The notes under the pieces were generated by a model that saw only the letters and a list, made by a program, of their open reading frames with translations, did no database searches and was not told the origin of the DNA. From the NCBI RefSeq assembly GCF_007859935.1, contig NZ_SJPO01000002.1:558001-622000 (forward strand): DNA of 64,000 nt. Reading direction: 5' to 3'. Position 1 is the stretch's first letter. The number at the start of each line of letters is the position of its first letter. This document shows positions 18,137 through 26,884 of the stretch, piece after piece. A program made the position numbers and the translations under genes. Origin of the DNA: Posidoniimonas polymericola. Lineage in GTDB: Bacteria; Planctomycetota; Planctomycetia; Pirellulales; Lacipirellulaceae.

Positions 18137-19174
18137 ATGCCACTGGTGCCCCTGCGTCTCCTGCTCGACCACGCCGCCGAGAACGAGTACGGCCTGGCCG
18201 CTCTCAACGTGAACAACATGGAGCAGATCCAGGCCATCATGGAAGCGGCGGACGAGACCAACTCGCCCGTCATCATCCAGGCGTCCCGCGGCGCCCGGAA
18301 GTACTCGCAGGACGCCTACCTGCGGCACCTGATGCTGGCCGCCGCCGAGCTCTACCCGCACATCCCGGTCTGCATGCACCAGGACCACGGCAACAGCCCC
18401 GAGACCTGCCAGAGCGCCATCGACAACGGCTTCACCAGCGTGATGATGGACGGCTCGCTGATGGAAGACGGCTGCACCCCGGCCGACTTCGAGTACAACG
18501 TGAAGGTCACCAAGGCCGTCACCGAGGCCGCCCACAAGCAGGGCGTGTCGGTTGAGGGCGAGCTTGGCTGCCTCGGCTCGCTCGAGTCGGGCGGCGGCGA
18601 GCAGGAAGACGGCCACGGCGCCACCGGCGAGCTGTCCCACGACCAGCTGCTGACCGACCCGGACGAGGCCGCTCAGTTCGTCGAGGCCACCGGCGTCGAC
18701 GCGCTGGCGGTCGCCATCGGCACCAGCCACGGCGCCTACAAGTTCACCAAGAAGCCCACCGGCGAAGTTCTGGCGATGAGCCGGATCGAGGAGATCCACA
18801 ACAAGCTCCCCAACTGCCACCTCGTGATGCACGGCTCGTCGAGCGTCCCGCAAGAGCTGCAGGACATCATCAACGAGTTCGGCGGCGAGATGAAGCAGAC
18901 CTACGGCGTGCCGGTCGAGGAGATCCAGAAGGGCATCAAGCACGGCGTCCGCAAGATCAACGTCGACACCGACAACCGCATGGCCATGACCGGCGCCGTC
19001 CGCAAGCTGCTGTCGCAGCACCCGGAAAAGTTCGACGTCCGCGACTGGATGAAGCCCGCCCGCGAAGCCATGAAAGAGGTCTGCAAGGCCCGCATGGAAG
19101 CCTTCGGCCAGGCCGGCTACGCCGACAAGATCAAGATCAAGGGCGTGGAAGACTTCAAGAGCTACTACGCCTAA
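18137..19174 (+). CDS. fba: Class II fructose-bisphosphate aldolase
   Basis: 345 residues from ATG 18137 ([16 protein letters not shown]); an upstream in-frame start at 18062 adds no conserved sequence. Zinc-binding MHQDHGN, the loop [14 protein letters not shown] and MHGSSSVP, and the phosphate-binding [16 protein letters not shown] are all present, as in the long class II aldolases of the Calvin-cycle-type subgroup. The enzyme interconverts fructose 1,6-bisphosphate with DHAP and glyceraldehyde 3-phosphate. A strong terminator follows 36 bases after the stop codon. Confidence 0.96.
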   Translation: MPLVPLRLLLDHAAENEYGLAALNVNNMEQIQAIMEAADETNSPVIIQASRGARKYSQDAYLRHLMLAAAELYPHIPVCMHQDHGNSPETCQSAIDNGFTSVMMDGSLMEDGCTPADFEYNVKVTKAVTEAAHKQGVSVEGELGCLGSLESGGGEQEDGHGATGELSHDQLLTDPDEAAQFVEATGVDALAVAIGTSHGAYKFTKKPTGEVLAMSRIEEIHNKLPNCHLVMHGSSSVPQELQDIINEFGGEMKQTYGVPVEEIQKGIKHGVRKINVDTDNRMAMTGAVRKLLSQHPEKFDVRDWMKPAREAMKEVCKARMEAFGQAGYADKIKIKGVEDFKSYYA

Positions 19175-19210
19175 GCTGGTTGGCGTTTGCCAGCGAGCAT
19201 GAAAAACGAG

Positions 19211-19242
19211 CCGGCGGCCCGATCGGGCCGCCGGTTTTTTTT
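19211..19242 (+). terminator. Rho-independent terminator of fba
   Basis: A perfect 24-base palindrome (CCGGCGGCCCGA and its complement, 19211-19234) is followed directly by eight T residues (19235-19242), 36 bases after the aldolase stop codon. Confidence 0.95.
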
Positions 19243-19497
19243 GGTTGGCGTTTGTTGATCGCTAGCGACCATCGATTGGTCGGTGTCGTTCTCTTCTGCC
19301 TGGAACTTATTTTGATTGGGTCCGCTACTAGGGGACTTCAATGACGCTAGACCGCTTAATCGGGTGCCACCGCGTTTAGTCGAGCGCGCGTTGTCCCGCT
19401 CGAATCCTTCGACGCCTGCATTCGGGTTTGGGTTTGTTTGCAAAAACCCACCTCAGGGACTGATCGAGTCTCTCGCTCCCCAGCACTAGGCTGCCCA

Positions 19498-20796
19498 ATG
19501 GATGCTTCCGACGTGTGGTACCACCTCTTCCCGCTCGGCTTCTTGGAAGCAGAGGAGGTGAACCCCGATCCGGGTGGCGAGCCTGGGGGGGTGACGCATC
19601 GCCTGCCAGCACTCGTGGGGTGGCTCGACTACCTGGTCGACCTGGGCGTCACCGGCGTGCTGTTGGGTCCGGTTTTCGAGTCCGAGACCCACGGCTACGA
19701 CACGGTCGACCCGCTGCGCATCGATCGCCGGTTGGGCGACGAGGCAGACCTCGTCGCCCTGATCGAGGAGTGCCATCGGCGGTCGCTCGTGGTGGCCCTC
19801 GACGCCGTGCTTCACCACGTCGGCCGACGCCACCCGTACTTCCAGGACGTCCTGGCCCGCGGCGAGCAGTCGGCGTACTGCGACTGGTTCGAGATCGACT
19901 TCAGCCAACCTGGTCACGACGGCTTCGCCTACGCGAACTTCGAGGGGCACGGTCAGCTCGTGAAACTCAACCACGCCAACCCGCTGGTGCTCGATTGGGC
20001 GGTCAACTTTGCGAGCTACTGGATCGAGCGTGGCGTCGACGCGTACCGCCTGGACGCCGCGTACGCCTTGCCGACGCCGTTCGTCTCGGCGTTCGCCAAC
20101 CGGGTCCGTGGCCTGCGGTCCGATCTGTTCCTTCTGGGCGAGGTCATCCACGGCGACTACGTCCGTACCGCCAAGCGGGCAAGGCTGTCTTCCGTGACTC
20201 AGTACGAGTTGTGGAAGGCGGTTTGGAGTTCGCTGAACGACGGCAATTTCTTCGAACTGGCTCACGCGATCCAGAGGCACACTGGGTTCTGCGAACGGTT
20301 CCGGCCGTGGACATTCTTGAGCAATCACGACACGACGCACATCGCCACGCAACTCGAGGACAGTCGCCACTGCGGCCACGCGCTGGCCCTCTTGATGACA
20401 CTGCCGGGAGTGCCTGCGGTGTACGCGGGCGACGAGCAGTCTGCCCGTGGACGCAAGTACGACCGCGAAGGCGGCGACGCCGAAGTCCGACGGCCGCCCC
20501 CGCAGAAGCCCAACGAGCTGTCGGGCGAGCAGCTAGCGAGCTACCAACAGCATCAGCAGCTGATTGCAGCGCGTCGGCAGCGGCCGTGGCTGGCGACCGG
20601 GGAGGTCAACGTCGTGGAGCTGCAGAACCGCCAGATGACGTACGAAGTTCTTAGCGGCGACGCCCGTGCGTTTGTCGCGCTAAGCACCGACGACGCCCCG
20701 ACCACCGTGCAGTTGCCCCCCGACCTGCTGCACGTAGCCGGTAACGTGGACACGCACCTGCCGCCGCGCGGTTGGGGCGTATGGGCCTCCGACTAG
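19498..20796 (+). CDS. GH13-family alpha-amylase-like enzyme
   Basis: 432 residues from ATG 19498. The GH13 conserved regions are in order: VVALDAVLHHVG, GVDAYRLDAAYALP (catalytic nucleophile Asp), LLGEVIHG (acid/base Glu) and FLSNHDTTHIA. There is no signal peptide, so it acts in the cytoplasm on alpha-glucans, sucrose or trehalose-like substrates; the subfamily cannot be told by eye. The C-terminal beta domain is short. It stands alone, 324 bases after the aldolase gene. Confidence 0.92.
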   Translation: MDASDVWYHLFPLGFLEAEEVNPDPGGEPGGVTHRLPALVGWLDYLVDLGVTGVLLGPVFESETHGYDTVDPLRIDRRLGDEADLVALIEECHRRSLVVALDAVLHHVGRRHPYFQDVLARGEQSAYCDWFEIDFSQPGHDGFAYANFEGHGQLVKLNHANPLVLDWAVNFASYWIERGVDAYRLDAAYALPTPFVSAFANRVRGLRSDLFLLGEVIHGDYVRTAKRARLSSVTQYELWKAVWSSLNDGNFFELAHAIQRHTGFCERFRPWTFLSNHDTTHIATQLEDSRHCGHALALLMTLPGVPAVYAGDEQSARGRKYDREGGDAEVRRPPPQKPNELSGEQLASYQQHQQLIAARRQRPWLATGEVNVVELQNRQMTYEVLSGDARAFVALSTDDAPTTVQLPPDLLHVAGNVDTHLPPRGWGVWASD

Positions 20797-21111
20797 GGGT
20801 CGCAATCATGCTGGTTTCTCGAGCCGTCACCAACTCGTGGCGCGACCACGCCAGGGTTAAGTCTGACGAGTGTGCGGGCGCCTTTCTCAATTTCATGGTG
20901 GAGCATCGCCGGACGAGGTGGCGCATATTTGCCACACCGGAGTCGGCGATTGGCCACTCCCCTCGCCGCCGCGGAGGTCGCCTCTGGCCGTGGCGACAAC
21001 TTCCGATTCGCCCCTCTTTCGAGTGGAAATGGTCCATCTTGTGTGAGCTAATGGGGGCATCCTAGGGACCGTTGCGGGCTGGGCGTGTCCGTTGATAAGG
21101 TCCGGAAGATT

Positions 21112-21160
21112 GGCCGGGATTTTGTCCGCTGCAGCGAGCAGAATCAGACAAAAGTCGGCC
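21112..21160. repeat. Facing TTTTGTCC / GACAAAA pair, copy 1
   Basis: GGCCGGGATTTTGTC at 21112-21126 faces GACAAAAGTCGGCC at 21147-21160, an imperfect inverted repeat with a loop of about 20 bases. The same motif pair recurs near 21235, 49704, 56125 and 58201. Confidence 0.75.
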
Positions 21161-21234
21161 GGGAGCTGGCGGCCGCGTGGCTGCAAGTCTTTGTACTCAA
21201 ACGCCTTACGAGATCGTGGGCGAAATGTGGGGCC

Positions 21235-21299
21235 CGACTTTTGTCCTTAGGAATCGATGACGCCACGTGGGACAAAACTCAGCAGGGACAAAAGTCCCG
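21235..21299. repeat. TTTTGTCC / GGACAAAA cluster, copy 2
   Basis: CGACTTTTGTCC at 21235-21246 faces GGGACAAAA at 21269-21277 and GGGACAAAAGTCCCG at 21285-21299. The last copy is itself a small hairpin, GGGAC-AAAA-GTCCC. It ends 65 bases before the rhodanese start codon. Confidence 0.78.
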
Positions 21300-21364
21300 C
21301 GGGGTGCGATGCTCGCGCGGAGGGTAAACTCACGGTGAGAACGCCTCACCCCACTAGGTTTGCG

Positions 21365-22285
21365 ATGCTACTACCAAGAATCACGCTGACGTTCGTGACG
21401 CTGCTTTCCCTCGCGCCTGGAGCCGCGGCCGTTGAGGAGTCCCAACGGTACCCGCGGCCGGAGCTGCTGATCGAGGCCGACGAGCTTATGCAGCGGCTCG
21501 GCGACGAGCCGCGGCTGTTCCGCAACCAGACCGAGGCCGACGCCCGGACCAACCCGCCGGAGACGCTCCTCGATGTGCGTTCCGAGAAGGCATTCAAGGC
21601 AGGCACGATTGTCACCGCGCGGCACGTCGACATTGGCGCTTGGAAGGCCGCGTTCGGCGACGGGCAGGACGCCGAGGCGTGGAGCAAGCGGCTGGGCGAC
21701 GTGCTGCTTGGCGAGGACTCAACCGTGATTGTGTTTGACGACGCGGTCACGCCAAACGCCGCCCGGGCGTGGTGGATCCTCAAGTACTGGGGCGTCAAGG
21801 ACGTGCGGATCCTCAACGGCGGCGTGAAGGCGTGGACCGCCGCGGGCGGTGAGTTTGGCCCGCCGACCACGATGCGGACCCGTGTGCCGATCAAGGCCGA
21901 GCCGCACCCCGACCGCCTGGCGACCGCAGCCGAGGTGCTGGCGTTCATTGCCGCCGGCGACAACGAGGCAGTCCTGATCGACACCCGGACCGATGGCGAG
22001 AATGCTGCTGGCTACATCCCGACCGCCTGCCACACCGACTGGCAGGAGTGCGTCGACCCGGCGACCGGCAAGATCCGCTCGGCGGAGGAACTTGGAGAGC
22101 TCTTGGCGCGGGCCAACTTCGAGCGTAGCGGGCGCACGATTACCTACTGCCAGTCGGGCGGCCGGGCGTCGGTTGTCGCGTTCGCGACCGAGCTGATGGG
22201 GGGCGAGCGGGTCGAGAACTACTTCGGCAGCTGGGGCGAGTGGAGCCAACTGCCAGACGCGCCAATCGCGAGGCCGGGCAAGTGA
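21365..22285 (+). CDS. Secreted double-rhodanese sulfurtransferase
   Basis: 306 residues from ATG 21365, which begins a signal peptide (MLLPRITLTFVTLLSLAPGAAA). Two rhodanese domains follow: an inactive N-terminal one (LDVRSEKAFKAGTI...) and a C-terminal one with the persulfide-forming Cys in TYCQSGGRASV. The CQSGGR loop differs from classical thiosulfate (CRKGVT) and mercaptopyruvate (CGSGVT) enzymes, so the donor is uncertain. The stop codon overlaps the GTG start of the next gene (GTGA), implying coupled translation with the DUF3891 protein. Confidence 0.9.
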   Translation: MLLPRITLTFVTLLSLAPGAAAVEESQRYPRPELLIEADELMQRLGDEPRLFRNQTEADARTNPPETLLDVRSEKAFKAGTIVTARHVDIGAWKAAFGDGQDAEAWSKRLGDVLLGEDSTVIVFDDAVTPNAARAWWILKYWGVKDVRILNGGVKAWTAAGGEFGPPTTMRTRVPIKAEPHPDRLATAAEVLAFIAAGDNEAVLIDTRTDGENAAGYIPTACHTDWQECVDPATGKIRSAEELGELLARANFERSGRTITYCQSGGRASVVAFATELMGGERVENYFGSWGEWSQLPDAPIARPGK

Positions 22286-23097
22286 TCCGCCGCAGCCTGC
22301 CGCTACAAGCCAAAGGGTCGGACGAGCAGCCCGAGTCGTGGCTGATGATCTCGCAGGTCGAGCACGCCCGGATCAGCTGGCAGCTGGCGTCCGCGTGGCG
22401 GGGCCTGCTGCCGGGCGCGCCGCAGCCGGTCCGCGACGAGGTGCTGGCGGCGATCCTCCACCACGACGAGGGCTGGAACCAGTGGGCGCCCGACCCGCAC
22501 GTCGACCCGAAGTTGGGACGGCCCTACGGCTTCACCGAGATGCCGCCGGCCGACGCGCAGCAGATCTGGACCCACTCGATCGACGCCTGTCGCTCCATCG
22601 GCCCGCTGGCCGGCTGGATGGTCGCGAGCCACTTCATCGTGCTGCAGGACAAGCAGGACCACGACTACAGCGAGTGGGCGCCGTGGCTCGCGGTGCAGCA
22701 CCCGCGGTGCGACGCGTGGCTCGCCGAGTGGCTCGCCGCCGATCGGTCGCACACCGAGCGGCTCGCCAACGACTGCCTGGTGCTGCTGCAGGCGTTCGAC
22801 TGGTTGAGCCTGTGGCTCTGCTGCCGGGCCCCGTACACCGACGCCGAGCCGCACGAGTCGCTAGAACTGGGGCGGGCAGGGGGCCCGATTTCCCCGGTCT
22901 GCTTCCGCACAGACTCGCACCGGTCGTCCGCCGACGAGCCGCGGCGGGTCGTGGTCGAGCCGTGGCCGTTCTGGGGCGAAACCTTGCTGCTTGAGGCCGC
23001 AACGCTGCTGGCCCCCGCCCGCAAGTACGCCTCGTACCAGGAGGTCCGCGAGGCGTCGCGTGCGGTTCCGAACGGTTGGCTACTCTGCCCCGAGTAG
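22282..23097 (+). CDS. DUF3891 family protein
   Basis: 271 residues from GTG 22282, which overlaps the preceding stop by 4 bases. Conserved features of DUF3891 are visible: MISQVEHARISWQLASAW near the start, AILHHDEGWNQW, and HSIDACRS..AGWMVASHF in the middle, giving several His/Asp residues that resemble an HD-like metal site. The biochemical function of this family is not known. The overlap with the rhodanese gene suggests a shared role, but that is only context. Confidence 0.85.
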   Translation: MIRRSLPLQAKGSDEQPESWLMISQVEHARISWQLASAWRGLLPGAPQPVRDEVLAAILHHDEGWNQWAPDPHVDPKLGRPYGFTEMPPADAQQIWTHSIDACRSIGPLAGWMVASHFIVLQDKQDHDYSEWAPWLAVQHPRCDAWLAEWLAADRSHTERLANDCLVLLQAFDWLSLWLCCRAPYTDAEPHESLELGRAGGPISPVCFRTDSHRSSADEPRRVVVEPWPFWGETLLLEAATLLAPARKYASYQEVREASRAVPNGWLLCPE

Positions 23098-23286
23098 TGC
23101 TGACTGCGGCTGGAGACGCTTGCAGCGGGTGGGGCATTTGTTGCAGGTCCGGGGGCCCGCAGCTAGACTCAGAGCAATCGGTCGCGGGTCGAGTGCCCCG
23201 GGGCGACCTTCTTGGAACAGAACAGGCGGAGGCCCTGCGGACCATCCTGGCACGATTCCGCGGGCTGCATCAAATCGGAAGTAGAC

Positions 23287-24576
23287 GTGGATAGGCAATT
23301 TTGGGGCCGCCTGCGGGCGGTCCGTGCCGCGAGCCGGCCAGGCCGCGGCTCTTGGATCGTGGTCGGGGCTCTGCTCCTTGGTCTTTGCCCCGGCAGCGTT
23401 CGTGCGCAGTCGGTCGGCATCTTCTCGAACAGCCGGATTGGATTCGGCAATGGCCAGAACCGCGAGATCCAGCAGACCGTGACGTTCCCGGAGTTCGGCG
23501 CGAACGACAAGCTCACCTTCAATTGGGACATCCTCGGCGACCAGGACCCGTGGGACCGGGCGGGCAGCATCCACCTGAACCTGCCGGGCGGCAAGCAGGT
23601 GCAGCTCGGCAAGTTCGTGACCGGCTTCAACGGCACGACCTCGCACAGCCAAGACATCTCGGACCTCTCGGCGCTGCTCAGCGGTCGCACGCTGACCGTC
23701 GAGGCGCACATCGACACCTGGGTCGCCGACGCGTGGCGGCTGAACGCCTCGGTCCAGGTCGATCAGGACGCCCAGGCCGAGCCGAACCCCGACTGGGCCA
23801 CGGTCGCGATCCCGCGGGACGCGGGCCTCGGCTGGAACGAGTCGGGCGACGTCTCGCGGACTTACAACCTGGCGGCGCCGAGCAAGATCGAGAACGCCAA
23901 GCTGACGTACTTCGCCTCCGGGCACCACCACACCCAGACCAGCGCGAGCGACGAGTTCAATCAGCGGCGCCACCACCTGTATGTCGACGGCGAGGAGGTC
24001 TGGACCGGCATCCCCTGGCGGACCGACGGCTACCGCTTCCGCAGCGTCAACCCAACCTCGGGTCGCTGGGACGGCAACGGCAACGGCGACGGCGACACCG
24101 ACGACCGCTACCCGATCGACACCTGGTCGTCGGACTTCCCCCGCTCCGGCTGGGTGCCCGGCGACGAGGTGACGCCGTACGAAATCGACATCTCGCAATG
24201 GGTCGCTGGCGGGGGCCGCCACCAGCTGAGGCTGATGATCGAGGACGTCGACATCAATAGCTTCTGGCGGGTGTCGGCGTGGGTGTCGGGTTCCTACTAC
24301 CCGACGCCGGAGTTGCCCGGCGACTTCAATGAGGACGGCGTGGTCGACGCCGCCGACTACACCGTCTGGCGCGACGAGGTCACGTACCCGACCGGCTCGA
24401 CAATGGCCGACGCCACCGCCGATGGAGTCGTTGACCAGTGGGACTACCTCGCCTGGCGGGCGGCCTACGGCGAGAGGCTCAACGGGACCTCGGCTGCCGC
24501 GGTCCCCGAGCCAGGAAGCTGCGGCCTGTTGACGCTGGTTGGCTTGCTTGCTGCGGTGCGTCGACTGCGAGACTAG
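23287..24576 (+). CDS. Secreted PNGase F-like protein with dockerin module and PEP-CTERM tail
   Basis: About 429 residues from GTG 23287, which has GGAAG a few bases upstream; a TTG at 23212 is an alternative. A signal peptide ends near LCPGSVRA. The segments SGHHHTQTSASDEFNQRRHH, WRTDGYRFRSVNPTSGRWDG and TWSSDFPRSGWVPGDEVTPY resemble the C-terminal jelly-roll of peptide-N-glycosidase F, which releases N-glycans from glycoproteins. The catalytic N-terminal jelly-roll is less certain. A dockerin pair (GDFNEDGVVDAADYTVWRDE) and PEPGSCGLLTLVGLLAAVRR close the protein. The enzyme assignment is moderate. Confidence 0.68.
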   Translation: MDRQFWGRLRAVRAASRPGRGSWIVVGALLLGLCPGSVRAQSVGIFSNSRIGFGNGQNREIQQTVTFPEFGANDKLTFNWDILGDQDPWDRAGSIHLNLPGGKQVQLGKFVTGFNGTTSHSQDISDLSALLSGRTLTVEAHIDTWVADAWRLNASVQVDQDAQAEPNPDWATVAIPRDAGLGWNESGDVSRTYNLAAPSKIENAKLTYFASGHHHTQTSASDEFNQRRHHLYVDGEEVWTGIPWRTDGYRFRSVNPTSGRWDGNGNGDGDTDDRYPIDTWSSDFPRSGWVPGDEVTPYEIDISQWVAGGGRHQLRLMIEDVDINSFWRVSAWVSGSYYPTPELPGDFNEDGVVDAADYTVWRDEVTYPTGSTMADATADGVVDQWDYLAWRAAYGERLNGTSAAAVPEPGSCGLLTLVGLLAAVRRLRD

Positions 24577-24621
24577 GCGGATCGAGACTAGGAAGATCGA
24601 GACTGGGCGGATCGGCCGCGT

Positions 24622-26736
24622 TCAGCGGGGCCGCCGCCGGCGTGTTCCTGACGCGGCACAGCCCAAAGCGGCGACCAACGCCGAACCGGCTGGCGAGGGG
24701 ATCGCTGAGGCGGCGCCTGCGGACGTGAGCGTCGCGCCGAAGTTGGCTCGCCAGGCGTCGTAGTCCTCGGACGTGACCTGACCGGGGGTCGTGGTTTCGT
24801 TGGGGAGCACCGCGCCGGTGGTCGCCGCCTGGCGCCACGCCGCGTAGTCGGCCGCATCGACGACGCCGTCGGCGTTGTAGTCGCCGGCCAGCGCAACCTC
24901 GGTCACGAGCAGGCGGCCGGGGCCGGCCAGCAGGGCAGACTCGAACAGCGCGCCCGACCCGATTGCGCCGTACTCGCCGACGCCCATCGGCACGCCGTCG
25001 ATTGTGAGCCGCCCGATGGCGTCCGCCGACGCGGGTTGGTTCAGGGTGAGCAGCGAGCCGGTCGCCAGGCTGACCTCGGCCTGATTGCCAAGCAGCAGCC
25101 CGTCCAGGCGGAGCCCGCCAGAGCGGACGTCGAGGTCGCCGGAGTATCCGGTCGTACCCTCGAGCGAAAGCGTGCCGTCGCCGGTCTTGATGAACGAGCC
25201 GGTGGCGATCGCCGCGCGGATCCGGACGTCGGTCTCGGCGGCCCCGTCGGTGACCTGCCAGTGGTAGGCCGAGCCGCCCGGGTCGATGACGCCCGGGTGC
25301 GAGAGCCCGCCGAAAGATTCAATCACCGCCTCCCCGTCGGCGAGCGGCGAGAGCACGATGTCGCCCTCAATGGCCAGCGAGGCCGGGGGCGCCGAGGTGG
25401 AGCTCGCCAGTTGCAGCGAGGCGAACGTGAGGTCGCCCACGACGGAGAGCTGTTGTTGCGATTCAACTTCAATCGTGTGCGCCGAAAGCTCGCCGCCGGC
25501 GACCGCAACCGGCGCGCCGACAACCAGGCTCGCGGCCGGCGAGTCGTTCGACGGGACCACGCCGATGGTGAGCGAACCGTCAGCCAGGTTGAGCGGTTCG
25601 CGAGCGATCAGTCGTCGCACCGAGTGGGCGCCGCTCGACAGGGTGACGGTCACCGCTGCGTCGGCGACGTCGAGCAGCACGGTGTCGTCGGCGCCAGGCA
25701 GCCGCACCTCGGGCAGGGTCAGCGTTCCGACACGGGCGGCCTGCCCCCGAACCGACACCGGCGCCGTTGGAGTTTGGCCGCTGTTCCAGTTCGCCAGGTC
25801 GGTCCACTCGCCGGAGTCGCCGCCGGTCCACAGCGCGGGCGCGAGGTGGTCTTTGAGGAACTCGACGCCGCCCTGGGCGACATTCAGGTCGAGATTGCTG
25901 TTGCCGTTGTTGTAGCCGCTCAGACGCCCCGTGCTGGCGTACTGCCAGAAGCTCCATGGGTGCGTCGGATTAGGGCTGTCGTCCCACGGCCCGTAGATCG
26001 GCGAGTACGAGTCCTTGGGGTGGCCGGTCTGGATCGGGATAGCGTCGGGGTTGCTTTGGTTTGGCCAACGCGCCGACCAGAGGTACGGCAGTGTTTCTAC
26101 CACTTCGTCCTGCAATGCCGACGACGCCCCTTGCAAGTAATTGGCGTAGTTCCCCGAAGTGTAGATCATCGGTCTCAGGCCCGTGACTTCGTGGATCCGG
26201 TTGGAAAAGTCGACGGCGAACTGAGCCATGTCATTGTTCGATCGGTCGCTGACTCCTGCTTCCAGGTCGAGCACCGGCAGCAGGTACCCGGGACGCATCC
26301 AAGCTCCGGCCATCTGGAGCATGTGGTCCGCCTCGTCGGCGCCCGTATTGGCGACGATGTCAGGACGCGCGAAGTGATAGGAGCCCGCCAGCATGCCGGC
26401 GTTGGTCGCACGGGTGATGTTCTGCGCGAAGTAGGGGTCGTCGTATCGCTGGGAGAGCGTGTTGCCTCCCAGGTTGTTGTTGGGGTCGTTCTGGTTGTAG
26501 TAGCCGGTGGTGCCGCCACGCGTCGAGCGGATGAAAACGAAGTCGCGGTCGTTGACGTTGTGCAGCGTATTCCACGAGCTGGTCGAGATATTGCCCTGCC
26601 AGGCGCTGACGTCGAGACCGAGCGCGCGGCTTTGGGCGGTCGCTTCACCGGCGGCCACGAGGACCTGGCAGACAATCAGCAACCCCGGCACGAAGAGGCG
26701 GAGCGGGGCATCGCGGAACATCGGGAGGCGTGGCAT
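24622..26736 (-). CDS. Secreted GH25 lysozyme-type muramidase with dockerin module
   Basis: 704 residues with a signal peptide. Residues 38-280 form a GH25 domain: GLDVSAWQGNI (catalytic Asp), SYHFARP and LPVLDLEAG (Asp/Glu pair), and a FWQYAS segment late in the domain. GH25 enzymes hydrolyse the beta-1,4 bond between MurNAc and GlcNAc. A long beta-rich region of autotransporter-like repeats (about 300-600) follows, then a dockerin pair (GDYNADGVVDAADYAAWRQ) and a short PSPAG hydrophobic, Arg-rich tail that looks like a degenerate PEP-CTERM. It is convergent with the PNGase F-like gene 45 bases away. Confidence 0.88.
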   Translation of the reverse strand: MPRLPMFRDAPLRLFVPGLLIVCQVLVAAGEATAQSRALGLDVSAWQGNISTSSWNTLHNVNDRDFVFIRSTRGGTTGYYNQNDPNNNLGGNTLSQRYDDPYFAQNITRATNAGMLAGSYHFARPDIVANTGADEADHMLQMAGAWMRPGYLLPVLDLEAGVSDRSNNDMAQFAVDFSNRIHEVTGLRPMIYTSGNYANYLQGASSALQDEVVETLPYLWSARWPNQSNPDAIPIQTGHPKDSYSPIYGPWDDSPNPTHPWSFWQYASTGRLSGYNNGNSNLDLNVAQGGVEFLKDHLAPALWTGGDSGEWTDLANWNSGQTPTAPVSVRGQAARVGTLTLPEVRLPGADDTVLLDVADAAVTVTLSSGAHSVRRLIAREPLNLADGSLTIGVVPSNDSPAASLVVGAPVAVAGGELSAHTIEVESQQQLSVVGDLTFASLQLASSTSAPPASLAIEGDIVLSPLADGEAVIESFGGLSHPGVIDPGGSAYHWQVTDGAAETDVRIRAAIATGSFIKTGDGTLSLEGTTGYSGDLDVRSGGLRLDGLLLGNQAEVSLATGSLLTLNQPASADAIGRLTIDGVPMGVGEYGAIGSGALFESALLAGPGRLLVTEVALAGDYNADGVVDAADYAAWRQAATTGAVLPNETTTPGQVTSEDYDAWRANFGATLTSAGAASAIPSPAGSALVAALGCAASGTRRRRPR

Positions 26737-26884
26737 AGAGAAAGCAGCGGCCCGTCAGGGGGCGCCATGAGGGGGAGGGACGCGTACTCCCTTGAGCCTA
26801 TTCGCTGGCCGGGGACGCGGCAACGAAACCGTCGCGCAGGCAAGGCCCGCATTTGCGCAGAAGACGCGAAAACCGTCGAAATAC

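Larger units (their letters stand above)
20797..21364. other. Gene-free stretch with TTTTGTCC/GGACAAAA repeats
   Basis: 568 bases between the GH13 and rhodanese genes. The last 250 bases contain five copies of a TTTTGTCC-type motif in both orientations (see repeat entries). Open frames here, such as one from 21085, run through the repeats and show no recognisable protein. Confidence 0.65.

Noticed and set aside
19171..19443. A 90-codon minus-strand frame after the aldolase gene
   Set aside because: It contains the fba terminator in its coding sequence and has no family signature.
21085..21327. An 80-codon frame in the repeat region upstream of the rhodanese gene
   Set aside because: Its codons are mainly the TTTTGTCC repeats read through (LLSLGIDD, KTQQGQKS), so it is a by-product of the repeats.
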